Origin: JACPYG01 sp964356545
GTDB taxonomy: Bacteria > Patescibacteriota > Minisyncoccia > Minisyncoccales > Staskawiczbacteraceae
DNA: 6,685 nt
NCBI GenBank assembly: GCA_964356545.1
Contig: CAYHHX010000027.1
Coordinates: forward strand, 1 to 6,685
Direction: 5' to 3'
The notes beneath the pieces are model-generated. The model worked only from the letters and a program-made list of their open reading frames with translations. It was not told the origin of the DNA and made no database searches. Positions 1 to 5,052 of this stretch are shown in pieces. The position numbers were made by a program, and so were the translations under genes. Position 1 is the stretch's first letter, and each line of letters begins with the position of its first letter.

Positions 1-545
1 TTCAAGAAAGATTGGCTAAACTTTCTGGCGGAGTAGGCGTAATTAAAGTTGGGGCGGCCACAGAGGTTGAACAAAAAGCTAAACAACATAAAACAGAAGA
101 TGCTCTCCATGCCACAAAGTGCGCAGTTGAAGAAGGCATAGTAGCTGGTGGAGGAGTTGCCTTACTTAGAGCTTCTGTTGTATTAGATAAATTATTAGTA
201 GAAGGCGATGAAAAAACCGGAGTCAATATTTTGAAAAGAGCAGTAGAAGAACCAGTTAGGCAAATTGCCCAAAATGCGGGTGTAGATGGAGCCGTGGTTG
301 TGCAAAAAGTAAAAGAAGGGCAGGGCGACTTTGGATTTAACGCACAAACTATGGTTTATGAAGATTTAATAAAAGCAGGAGTTGTTGACCCAACAAAAGT
401 TACAAGAACTGCTTTAGAAAACGCTGTTTCAGCTGCTAGTATGCTTTTAACCACAGAAGCAGTTATTGCCGAACTTCCTAAAAAAGAAGAAAAAAACATG
501 ATGGGCGGGGGAATGTCTTCAATGATGGGCGGTGAAGACTATTAA
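1..545 (+). CDS. groEL: Chaperonin GroEL (Hsp60), C-terminal part; 5' end outside window
   Basis: This is the last 180 residues of the 60-kDa chaperonin subunit, which forms double rings and folds cytosolic proteins with ATP and the GroES lid. The reading frame is open from base 3 (QERLAKLSGG...), so the gene enters from the left and a start at base 12 would be artificial. Visible family landmarks are GVIKVGAATEVE near the beginning, EDALHATK with the Asp equivalent to E. coli Asp398 needed for ATP hydrolysis, the glycine turn VAGGGVAL, and VVDPTKVTRTAL with the Asp matching the nucleotide-contacting Asp495. The segment covers the end of the apical/intermediate domains and the second equatorial half. 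The tail ends in two short Gly/Met stretches (MMGGGM, MMGG) and then EDY, the flexible C-terminus typical of bacterial GroEL. A terminator follows at 698-730, so groEL probably ends its transcript there. Identification is secure. Confidence 0.98.
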   Translation, partial: QERLAKLSGGVGVIKVGAATEVEQKAKQHKTEDALHATKCAVEEGIVAGGGVALLRASVVLDKLLVEGDEKTGVNILKRAVEEPVRQIAQNAGVDGAVVVQKVKEGQGDFGFNAQTMVYEDLIKAGVVDPTKVTRTALENAVSAASMLLTTEAVIAELPKKEEKNMMGGGMSSMMGGEDY

Positions 546-556
546 GATTCGCTCGA

Positions 557-688
557 CAATCAAACTTTTTGAAATACCGATAGTTAAAATTTCCAGCGAA
601 ATTTTACTATCTATATTCTCGGCAGTTTGTCTCGCTCCGCGAGAACCGTGCCAAACTGCCTGCGAAAATTATTTCTTAAAGTTTATTG
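557..688. other. Folded intergenic element: long closing stem with two internal hairpins
   Basis: The spacer between groEL and the next gene can be drawn as a three-way junction. A closing stem pairs 557-575 with 671-688 (4 + 7 + 5 bp, one bulge at 561 and a 2x2 internal loop). Inside it, hairpin A pairs 579-592 with 599-611 (13 bp, one bulged T at 584, six-base loop). Hairpin B pairs 621-629 with 652-660 (9 bp, GGCAGTTTG/CAAACTGCC) and carries an inner 5-bp stem 630-634/640-644 (TCTCG/CGAGA) with loop CTCCG. Hairpin B is much richer in G+C than its surroundings. No protein-like frame is convincing here. It could be a structured 3' UTR or small RNA at the end of the groEL transcript, or a palindromic repeat or MITE-like insertion. 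The pairing is seen by eye; the role is unknown. Confidence 0.6.
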
Positions 689-697
689 CCTCGCTCT

Positions 698-730
698 TAA
701 AAATCCTCCTTGTTTTTTGGAGGATTTTTA
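698..730 (+). terminator. Intrinsic terminator after groEL
   Basis: A perfect 12-bp stem, TAAAAATCCTCC (698-709) pairing with GGAGGATTTTTA (719-730), closes a 9-nt loop and ends in a run of T. The A-rich 5' flank means it could also act on the opposite strand. It lies about 150 nt beyond the groEL stop and 28 nt before the next start, separating two transcription units. Confidence 0.85.
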
Positions 731-738
731 GTTATAGT
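710..738 (+). promoter_or_regulatory. Weak candidate promoter for the zinc-ribbon gene
   Basis: TTGTTT (710-715) and TATAGT (733-738) are separated by 17 nt, which fits a housekeeping sigma-70 type promoter. The -35 part lies in the loop of the groEL terminator, and the predicted transcript would start about 15 nt before the ATG at 759. A promoter is expected here because the preceding unit ends in a terminator. In such AT-rich DNA, matches of this quality also arise by chance; TATAAA at 744-749 is an alternative -10. Confidence 0.3.
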
Positions 739-758
739 TGTAGTATAAACTTATATTT

Positions 759-1289
759 ATGGAGTGTTTAAATAATCACGGAAAATTAGAAAAAGTATTA
801 TTTAATAATGTAGAAGTTGATTATTGTCCTACTTGTCTTGGTGTTTGGTTTGAACAGAATGAATTGCGTTTGGCAAAAGACAAAAAAGATGAGCAAATAA
901 ACTGGCTTGATGTTGACTTGTGGAGAGATAAAGGAAGATTTCAAATAGGAAAAATTCGCAAGGTTTGTCCTTCTTGCAGAATGCCGTTATATGAAGTAAA
1001 TTATGACGATTCTAAAATAAAAGTTAATTTGTGTAATTTATGCAAGGGAATTTGGCTTGATAGAGGCGAGTTTAAGCAAATTATGATTTATTTAAAAACA
1101 AAGTCAGATTATGAAATTTTGTATAACTATAGTAAAAATCTTAGGCAAGAATTATGGGAAATTTTTACTGGACCAGAAAAGTTTAGAGAAGAATTGATTG
1201 ACTTTTTTACTCTTTTAAAATTGTTTAATTATAAATTTGTGGTTCAGCACCCATTTTTAAATAGCTTAATAGAAAATTCACAAAAGTAA
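759..1289 (+). CDS. zf-TFIIB type zinc-ribbon protein with two zinc modules
   Basis: A 176-residue cytosolic protein built from two copies of the short zinc-binding module known as zf-TFIIB. The first module covers residues 3-36: C3 and H7, then YCPTC (C23, C26) followed by LGVWFEQNEL. The second covers residues 70-105: CPSC (C70, C73), then LCNLC (C92, C95) followed by KGIWLDRGEF. The CxxC-x-G-W-x-[DE]-x-x-E[LF] signature is the family hallmark. The first module uses a Cys/His pair (C-x3-H) in place of the usual first CxxC. Residues 110-176 match no domain I recognise and are rich in aromatic and charged residues. The family is common in bacteria with no settled biochemical role; zinc or nucleic-acid binding is likely. 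The ATG at 759 lacks a Shine-Dalgarno site. The gene precedes lemA by 26 nt and may share its transcript. Family assignment is good; function is unknown. Confidence 0.85.
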   Translation: MECLNNHGKLEKVLFNNVEVDYCPTCLGVWFEQNELRLAKDKKDEQINWLDVDLWRDKGRFQIGKIRKVCPSCRMPLYEVNYDDSKIKVNLCNLCKGIWLDRGEFKQIMIYLKTKSDYEILYNYSKNLRQELWEIFTGPEKFREELIDFFTLLKLFNYKFVVQHPFLNSLIENSQK

Positions 1290-1315
1290 AAAAATAAAAT
1301 TAAAAATAAAAAATT

Positions 1316-1867
1316 ATGACAATAACAATTATTATTTTAGCCGTTATAGTTGCTGTAGTTTTATGGCTAATCTTTGACTACAATGGTTTAGTAAAGTTAA
1401 AAAATAGGGCAAAAGAAGCGTGGTCAGATATTGATGTTCAGTTGAAAAGAAGATATGACTTAATTCCTAATTTAGTCCAAACAGTAAAAGGATATGCAGC
1501 TCACGAAAGAGAGTTATTTGAAAAAGTTACACAGGCAAGAGCCAGCGCAATGTCGGCTCAGGGAATAAAAGAAAAAGCTGGAGCAGAAAATATGCTTTCA
1601 GATACTTTAAAAAGTTTATTTGCAGTTGCAGAAAATTATCCAGATTTGAAAGCTTCGGTTAACTTTTTAGAACTTCAAAGAGAGCTTTCCGACACTGAAA
1701 ATAAAATTCAGGCAGCACGCAGATTTTATAACACTAATGTTCGCGATCTCAATATTAAAATCGAAAGCTTTCCGACAAATGTAATAGCTGGAATGTTTGG
1801 TTTTAAACAAATGGAATTATTTGAAGCTCAAAACGCAGAAAAAGAAGCAGTTAGTGTAAAGTTCTAA
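1316..1867 (+). CDS. lemA: LemA family membrane-anchored protein
   Basis: A 183-residue LemA protein. Residues 2-20 form a hydrophobic N-terminal membrane anchor (TITIIILAVIVAVVLWLIF). The conserved LemA start NGLVKLKNRAKEAWSDIDVQ (23-42) follows, then LKRRYDLIPNLVQTVKGYAAHE, and later FLELQRELSDTENKIQAARR and the FYNTNVRDLN-IKIESFPTNVIAGMFGF block. The rest is mostly long helices, as in the known LemA helical fold, and the length matches the family. LemA proteins are anchored in the cytoplasmic membrane; their molecular role is unclear. They are often encoded next to the protease gene htpX, as here (42 nt downstream), which suggests a part in envelope stress or membrane-protein turnover. No ribosome binding site precedes the ATG; the spacer is an A-rich 26 nt. 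Identification is secure, function inferred from neighbourhood. Confidence 0.95.
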   Translation: MTITIIILAVIVAVVLWLIFDYNGLVKLKNRAKEAWSDIDVQLKRRYDLIPNLVQTVKGYAAHERELFEKVTQARASAMSAQGIKEKAGAENMLSDTLKSLFAVAENYPDLKASVNFLELQRELSDTENKIQAARRFYNTNVRDLNIKIESFPTNVIAGMFGFKQMELFEAQNAEKEAVSVKF

Positions 1868-1878
1868 ATTAGAATCAA

Positions 1879-1904
1879 AAAGGGGAATATCCTTATTCCC
1901 CTTT
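1879..1904 (+). terminator. Hairpin with short T tail between lemA and htpX (attenuator or terminator-like)
   Basis: AAAGGGGAATA (1879-1889) pairs perfectly with TATTCCCCTTT (1894-1904) around the 4-nt loop TCCT. The A-flanked, G/C-centred stem ending in TTT resembles an intrinsic terminator, though the T run is only three bases. It ends 5 nt before the htpX ATG, in the place where a ribosome binding site would be. It may partly terminate the lemA transcript, or govern htpX translation by folding. Confidence 0.6.
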
Positions 1905-1909
1905 ACTAC

Positions 1910-2812
1910 ATGGCAACACTATATACACAAGCAGATTCTAATATTCGCAAGACGTGGTTATTGATAACCGGTTTTTTAGTTTTCATAATAACGGCTGGAT
2001 GGTTTTTTGGTTACTTACTGGACAGTCAGGGTATTTTAATATTTGCCGTTATTTTCAGCGTTTCGACAAGTTTTATTAGTTATTGGTATTCAGATAAAAT
2101 TGTTTTAGCGATGACAAGAGCCGTTTTGATAGAACGCAAAGATAATCAAGAATTATATCGCATAGTAGAAAACTTATGTATTACTGCTGGCTTACCAGTG
2201 CCTAAAATTTATATTATTAAAGAACAACAACTTAATGCGTTTGCGACTGGTAGAAATGCAAAACATGCAGTGGTGGCTGTAACTCAGGGGCTTTTGAATA
2301 GATTAGAAAAAAAAGAATTAGAAGGGGTTATTGCTCACGAATTATCACACATTGGCAATAAAGATATGTTGTTGGCCACAGTTGTGGTAATATTGGCTGG
2401 TATTATATCAATACTTTCTAATATGTTTTTAAGGATTAGTTTTTTTGGAGGAAAAGATAGGGATTCTGATAATAATAAAGCAGGAGCATTGTTTATGATT
2501 TTAGGAATTGTTGCCGCAGTTTTAGCGCCAATTGCCGCCACTTTAATTCAATTATCAATTTCTCGCAAAAGAGAATTTTTAGCAGATGCAAGCGGAGCTT
2601 TACTAACCCGTTATCCCGAAGGACTAGCCGGCGCTTTAGAAAAAATTTCAGCCGACTCAAATCCAATGAAAACTGCTAACACGGCAACCAGTCATCTTTT
2701 TATTTCTTCGCCCTTTAAGGGAAAACAAGTGCAAAGTTGGTTTACAAAATTATTTATGACTCACCCGCCTATAGAAGAAAGAATAAAAGCCCTTCGTGGA
2801 ATAAGAGTATAA
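1910..2812 (+). CDS. htpX: HtpX, membrane zinc metalloprotease (M48)
   Basis: A 300-residue membrane-embedded metallopeptidase of family M48B that degrades damaged or misassembled membrane proteins. Two membrane segments lie near the N-terminus (about 15-37 and 41-60) and two after the active site (about 154-174 and 192-215). The zinc site is HELSH at 143-147 (two His ligands and catalytic Glu144) with the third ligand Glu222 in the conserved SRKREFLADASGALLT. Other family marks are GLPVPKIYI, NAFATGRNAKHAVVAVTQGLL, STAHLFI-like TATSHLFIS and the C-terminal FMTHPPIEERIKALR. Length is normal. The MATLYTQADSNIRKTWLL N-terminus fits HtpX proteins, so ATG 1910 is taken as start in spite of the hairpin ending 5 nt upstream and the missing Shine-Dalgarno site. 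It sits between lemA and a tightly coupled row of small genes. All catalytic residues are present, so it should be active. Confidence 0.97.
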   Translation: MATLYTQADSNIRKTWLLITGFLVFIITAGWFFGYLLDSQGILIFAVIFSVSTSFISYWYSDKIVLAMTRAVLIERKDNQELYRIVENLCITAGLPVPKIYIIKEQQLNAFATGRNAKHAVVAVTQGLLNRLEKKELEGVIAHELSHIGNKDMLLATVVVILAGIISILSNMFLRISFFGGKDRDSDNNKAGALFMILGIVAAVLAPIAATLIQLSISRKREFLADASGALLTRYPEGLAGALEKISADSNPMKTANTATSHLFISSPFKGKQVQSWFTKLFMTHPPIEERIKALRGIRV

Positions 2813-2815
2813 AAT

Positions 2816-3064
2816 ATGATATTTGAACCTAAGAAACGTATTAATAAATACGAATTTAATAAAATCTTAAACAGCATTACGGATATTTCAAATGAAGAAC
2901 AAGCATATTTGAATCAGGTTTTTGATAAAGATTTAAGCAGCGGATTAACAGAATTTGAGTTGAAAGAAAAGATAAATAAACTTCAATCTAATAAGGGAGA
3001 TATTTTAGACCAGTGGGAATTAGAAAAAGTAAAGAAAAAAATATTAGAGCAATTTGGAAAATGA
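2816..3064 (+). CDS. Small acidic/basic helical protein of unknown function (82 aa), coupled to htpX
   Basis: An 82-residue soluble protein with no signal peptide or membrane segment, largely charged and predicted by eye to be helical. I do not recognise a named family. Residues 37-48 (DKDLSSGLTEFE) are preceded by the helix-like SNEEQAYLNQVF and followed by LKEKINKL. This looks like a helix-loop-helix of EF-hand type, with D37, D39, S41 and E48 in the calcium-ligand places, but Ser instead of Gly at loop position 6. Calcium binding is only a suggestion; a generic helical hairpin is as likely. The ATG lies 3 nt after the htpX stop, and its own TGA overlaps the next ATG (ATGA at 3061-3064), so it is almost surely translated together with its neighbours. 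That coupling is the best evidence that it is a real gene. Confidence 0.75.
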   Translation: MIFEPKKRINKYEFNKILNSITDISNEEQAYLNQVFDKDLSSGLTEFELKEKINKLQSNKGDILDQWELEKVKKKILEQFGK

Positions 3065-3405
3065 AAATTGTAAAAAACAAAATCGAAATAATAGAATTGA
3101 AAAAGATGGAAAAGAAGATGTATGAGAGCTTGGTTAAAGCGGTTGTTGATATTGAGAAAGAAATTATGGCAGTTGACGCTGAGCTACATGTAGATTTAGA
3201 ACAGCTTTTAATTGAAAAAGAAAATTCTGAACCGAAAAATCTTTGGGGCATAAATATATATCCTGACAATGAGGGGGAGAGTTTTATTCAATTTGATTCT
3301 ATGATTAACTTAAAGCCGGGTTTGGGAAACCGCACGAGAGGAATTGATAATATAGAAATAAGAGAAAAATTAATTAAGATTGTTAATAGATTAGTCCAAA
3401 AATGA
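3061..3405 (+). CDS. DUF5674 family protein
   Basis: A 114-residue soluble protein that I recognise from memory as the DUF5674 type, common in Patescibacteria and of unknown function. Characteristic stretches are LVKAVVDIEKEIMAVDAELH (24-43), LWGINIYP (61-68) and FDSMINLKPGLGNRTRGI (78-95), with conserved acidic (D30, E32, D39, D79) and basic residues that could form an active or binding site. The GNRTRG turn is typical of the family. The frame is open back to a GTG at 3013, but ATG 3061 is preferred: it overlaps the upstream TGA by the 4-nt ATGA arrangement and gives the usual family N-terminus MKIVKNKI. The 3' end overlaps the next gene in the same way. No signal peptide or membrane segment is seen, so it is probably cytosolic. 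The family call is fairly sure; function is unknown. Confidence 0.85.
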   Translation: MKIVKNKIEIIELKKMEKKMYESLVKAVVDIEKEIMAVDAELHVDLEQLLIEKENSEPKNLWGINIYPDNEGESFIQFDSMINLKPGLGNRTRGIDNIEIREKLIKIVNRLVQK

Positions 3406-3725
3406 TTCTCAACAAACAGTTTAAGGATAGATGGTCTGAATTTTCTTTAGTAGAACAAATGGCAAATATTGGAGCCGAAATTGGTAGAGCTATCAATTGG
3501 AGAGGCAAAAATGAAAAAGAAAGTCAAGCAGCTTTTGAAAGAGGATTAGCATTATTGGATTTATCAATTATAGATTCAAAAAATAAAAGAAGATTAAAAG
3601 AACTTTTAAGAGTGCGAGAATGCTTAGTTGACTATTTTTGTTTTGACAATATTTATGGTTCGAGTGATGAAAAATGGAACAGCTATTTTTATGCTTTTAA
3701 TCACGCAGCAAGAGTAAATCATTAA
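3402..3725 (+). CDS. Hypothetical helical protein (107 aa), last of the htpX-linked small genes
   Basis: A 107-residue soluble protein, probably all-alpha, resembling from memory an unnamed family seen in Patescibacteria. Recognisable stretches are FKDRWSEFSLVEQMANIGAE (7-26), IGRAINWRGKN, then AFERGLALLDLSI (44-56), RLKELLRVRECLVDYF (64-79) and a Tyr-rich end, YFYAFNHAARV (95-105). The pattern of paired helices with Arg/Glu at regular spacing might mean a four-helix bundle of the kind found in some nucleotide- or RNA-binding small proteins, but I see no catalytic motif and assign no function. The ATG overlaps the upstream TGA (ATGA at 3402-3405), showing translational coupling with the DUF5674 gene. 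The stop lies 11 nt before tRNA-Ser, and no terminator separates them. Confidence 0.8.
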   Translation: MILNKQFKDRWSEFSLVEQMANIGAEIGRAINWRGKNEKESQAAFERGLALLDLSIIDSKNKRRLKELLRVRECLVDYFCFDNIYGSSDEKWNSYFYAFNHAARVNH

Positions 3726-3736
3726 AAATTTAACAG

Positions 3737-3824
3737 GGAAGGGTGTCAGAGTGGCCTAATGAAACGGCTTGGAAAGCCGTGACCCGTAAGGGTCTCGTGG
3801 GTTCGAATCCCACCCCTTCCGCCA
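3737..3824 (+). tRNA. tRNA-Ser (anticodon GGA), CCA encoded
   Basis: All arms of a class II tRNA can be drawn. The acceptor GGAAGGG (3737-3743) pairs with CCCTTCC (3814-3820), followed by discriminator G and encoded CCA (3822-3824). A D-arm with short TCA/TGA stem follows the acceptor. The anticodon stem is ACGGC/GCCGT (3764-3768/3776-3780) with loop TTGGAAA, giving anticodon GGA at 3771-3773, which reads serine codons UCC and UCU. The long variable arm GACCC-GTAA-GGGTC (3781-3794), characteristic of tRNA-Ser, is perfect. The T-arm is GTGGG-TTCGAAT-CCCAC (3797-3813). The gene lies 11 nt behind the preceding coding region and just upstream of sequence that looks acquired. Confidence 0.98.
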
Positions 3825-3860
3825 ATGATTTTATCAATATAACAAAAGGATTTTTAAAAG

Positions 3861-3881
3861 GCAGGGCGAAGGGATTCGAAC
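3861..3881 (-). other. Possible tRNA 3'-end fragment in inverted orientation
   Basis: Read on the minus strand this is GTTCGAATCCC followed by TTCGCCCTGC, which resembles the T-loop and 3' acceptor side of a tRNA gene. Its first 11 nt equal 3801-3811 of the tRNA-Ser T-arm. Upstream on the minus strand there is no matching T-stem half and no anticodon arm, so it is not a complete tRNA. It may be a scar of an integration or recombination event, or chance. Confidence 0.35.
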
Positions 3882-3887
3882 TATACT

Positions 3888-4640
3888 ATGGATCAAAAAC
3901 AAAAAGTAATTTTCTTCGATTGCTATCAAACCCTTATTGATGTTTCCCTTGATAAAGAGAGTCAGAAATTTAATGAGCAAAAAGGATGGGAAGTGTTTGT
4001 GGATTTGTTAAGTAAAAATTACGGAATAAATACCAGCGTTTCCGATCTCGTATCTTTCATAGATCAGCGTAAGGTCGGTTTCTATACTGGAAAAGATAAA
4101 GCAATCTACCATCACGACTTTAGAGCGATAATCACTGATGTTCTCGAGAAGGATTTAAAACACCCACTCCCAACCAAAGCAATTTCTGATTTAATTTATG
4201 AATATCGAAAAGTAAGTCGGGGCTACGTAAAGTTGCACCATCCAAGAGTTGTAGAAGTTCTTGTCACTCTATCTCAGACATATCTCCTGTCTATCGCCAG
4301 CTATACTCAAAGTTCCTTCACTCAGCTTGAATTAGAAGAATTGGGTATAGCAAAATACTTTTCTTATTTCGTATTCTCTTCGGATATTGGATTCCGCAAG
4401 GAGTCGGTAGAATTTTATAAAAAATGTCTTGAGGTTGTGGGAATGAAGCCAAATGATTGTGTTATGGTAGGAGATAATTACAAGGAGGATGTTTTGATTC
4501 CTTCCCAACTTGGTATAAATACAATCTGGCTTAAAAATCCTGGTGCTGAGTCAATCTCAACGGATGCGAAAGCGGTAGTTAACATTGAAGATCTCGATAG
4601 GCTACCAGAGGTAGTAGATGATATATGGAAGATCGATTGA
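3888..4640 (+). CDS. HAD-superfamily hydrolase (haloacid dehalogenase/phosphatase-like)
   Basis: A 250-residue cytosolic hydrolase of the haloacid-dehalogenase superfamily. Motif I is VIFFDCYQTLID with nucleophile Asp11; the +2 residue is Tyr13 rather than the Asp usual in phosphatases, as in the D-x-Y-x-T form of L-2-haloacid dehalogenases. A helical cap domain spans about 19-115. Motif II is the Ser in LSIASYT (S138), motif III is K171 in SDIGFRKES, and motif IV is VMVGDNYKEDV (D196, D201) followed by GINTIWL. The core is complete and the length normal, so it is probably active, but the substrate cannot be read from the sequence. G+C content and codon choice (more ATC, CTC, TCC, TCG) differ from neighbouring genes, suggesting transfer. 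It lies 63 nt after tRNA-Ser. ATG 3888 just precedes motif I and is the natural start; no ribosome binding site is seen. Confidence 0.9.
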   Translation: MDQKQKVIFFDCYQTLIDVSLDKESQKFNEQKGWEVFVDLLSKNYGINTSVSDLVSFIDQRKVGFYTGKDKAIYHHDFRAIITDVLEKDLKHPLPTKAISDLIYEYRKVSRGYVKLHHPRVVEVLVTLSQTYLLSIASYTQSSFTQLELEELGIAKYFSYFVFSSDIGFRKESVEFYKKCLEVVGMKPNDCVMVGDNYKEDVLIPSQLGINTIWLKNPGAESISTDAKAVVNIEDLDRLPEVVDDIWKID

Positions 4641-4677
4641 AACTGCTCACGATATATAGCAGATTATGGCAGTAAAT

Positions 4678-4718
4678 CTCATATATGCCATATATTAGAT
4701 TGTATGGGATTATATGAG
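4678..4718. repeat. Long imperfect hairpin between convergent HAD gene and minus-strand remnant
   Basis: CTCATATA (4678-4685) pairs with TATATGAG (4711-4718), and inside it CCATAT (4688-4693) pairs with GTATGG (4702-4707, one T-G wobble) around an 8-nt loop. Alternative pairings exist nearby (ATGGCA 4666-4671 with TGCCAT 4686-4691). The element lies 37 nt past the HAD stop and 5 nt past the end of the minus-strand ORF, so it could serve as a shared terminator region, although there is no T run on the plus strand. Confidence 0.4.
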
Positions 4719-4723
4719 TAAAT

Positions 4724-4879
4724 TTAGTAAACTTTGCGAGCAAAGACTGGAATATCGAACGAGGTAGGATTTTCTTTGTAGAGATGCTTTAAATCACGTA
4801 CAATTTTATCAACATTCCTGAAATTAAGCCGCTTCGGTTCTAATTTCGGGACATCGCCTCCGCCATATTTTATGTTCAA
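4724..4879 (-). pseudogene. Truncated minus-strand gene remnant (about 51 codons, C-terminal end)
   Basis: On the minus strand a frame without stops runs from a TTG at 4879-4877 to a TAA at 4726-4724, with no ATG at its beginning. The 51-residue product reads like a real protein C-terminus: a Gly turn (YGGGDVPKLEPKRLNF) followed by a helix (RNVDKIVRDLKHLYKEN) and the end PTSFDIPVFARKVY. Codon use is mixed and richer in G+C than in the surrounding spacer, like the HAD gene. Upstream on the minus strand the frame is closed by TAG and the DNA turns AT-rich without protein-like reading, so the 5' part of the gene seems lost. It converges on the HAD gene. I do not recognise the family. A short intact gene with a TTG start is possible but less likely. 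Confidence 0.45.
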
Positions 4880-5052
4880 CTAAATTAAAAGCCCAATGAA
4901 TATTTAGGTAAGTTGCAAGTAATAATTATTAACAGTCATTATTTTCCTATTGCATATTTTAAGCCTAAGATATAAAATTAAGAAAATTAAATAAAAATAA
5001 ATAAATTGCGATAAAAATAAAAAATTATTTATTTGTGTCGCTCGTAAATTAT
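4880..5052. other. AT-rich intergenic spacer with no gene
   Basis: The stretch is almost entirely A and T with homopolymer-like AAATAAATAA and TTATTTATTT blocks (4995-5004 and 5025-5034) that can pair as a weak 10-bp stem. No open frame looks protein-coding. A poor promoter candidate, TTGCAT (4950-4955) with TATAAA (4971-4976) at 15-nt spacing, could serve the SIMPL gene, but composition alone makes such matches likely. Confidence 0.4.

Noticed and set aside
532..771. A 79-codon plus-strand frame between groEL and the zinc-ribbon gene
   Set aside because: It overlaps the groEL end, runs through the folded element and the terminator, and its product lacks any protein-like pattern.
3013..3060. 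GTG start at 3013 for the DUF5674 gene
   Set aside because: It would add 16 residues inside the upstream gene; the ATGA overlap at 3061 and the family N-terminus favour the later ATG.
2988..3269. A 93-codon minus-strand frame rich in Ile, Phe and Ser
   Set aside because: It is the complement of two coupled, lysine-rich plus-strand genes; the hydrophobic product is the usual shadow of A-rich coding DNA.
3882..3887. TATACT, a good -10 hexamer, directly before the HAD ATG
   Set aside because: Transcription from it would start inside the coding region after the ATG, and no -35 element is found at the proper distance.
3743..3940. A 65-codon plus-strand frame beginning inside tRNA-Ser
   Set aside because: It is a reading of the tRNA sequence and of the HAD gene start in another frame; the familiar-looking product is the usual tRNA-derived false protein.
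4836..4865. GGTTCTAATTTC followed by TCCGCCA, echoing the tRNA-Ser 3' end as a possible second attachment repeat
   Set aside because: The two blocks are 5 nt farther apart than in the tRNA, the shared runs are only 5-7 nt, and the segment reads well as part of the minus-strand coding remnant. Too weak for an att site without comparison to an empty locus.
5035..5052. GTG start at 5035 for the SIMPL gene
   Set aside because: The added six residues bring no family similarity; ATG 5053 gives the ordinary N-terminus before the membrane anchor.
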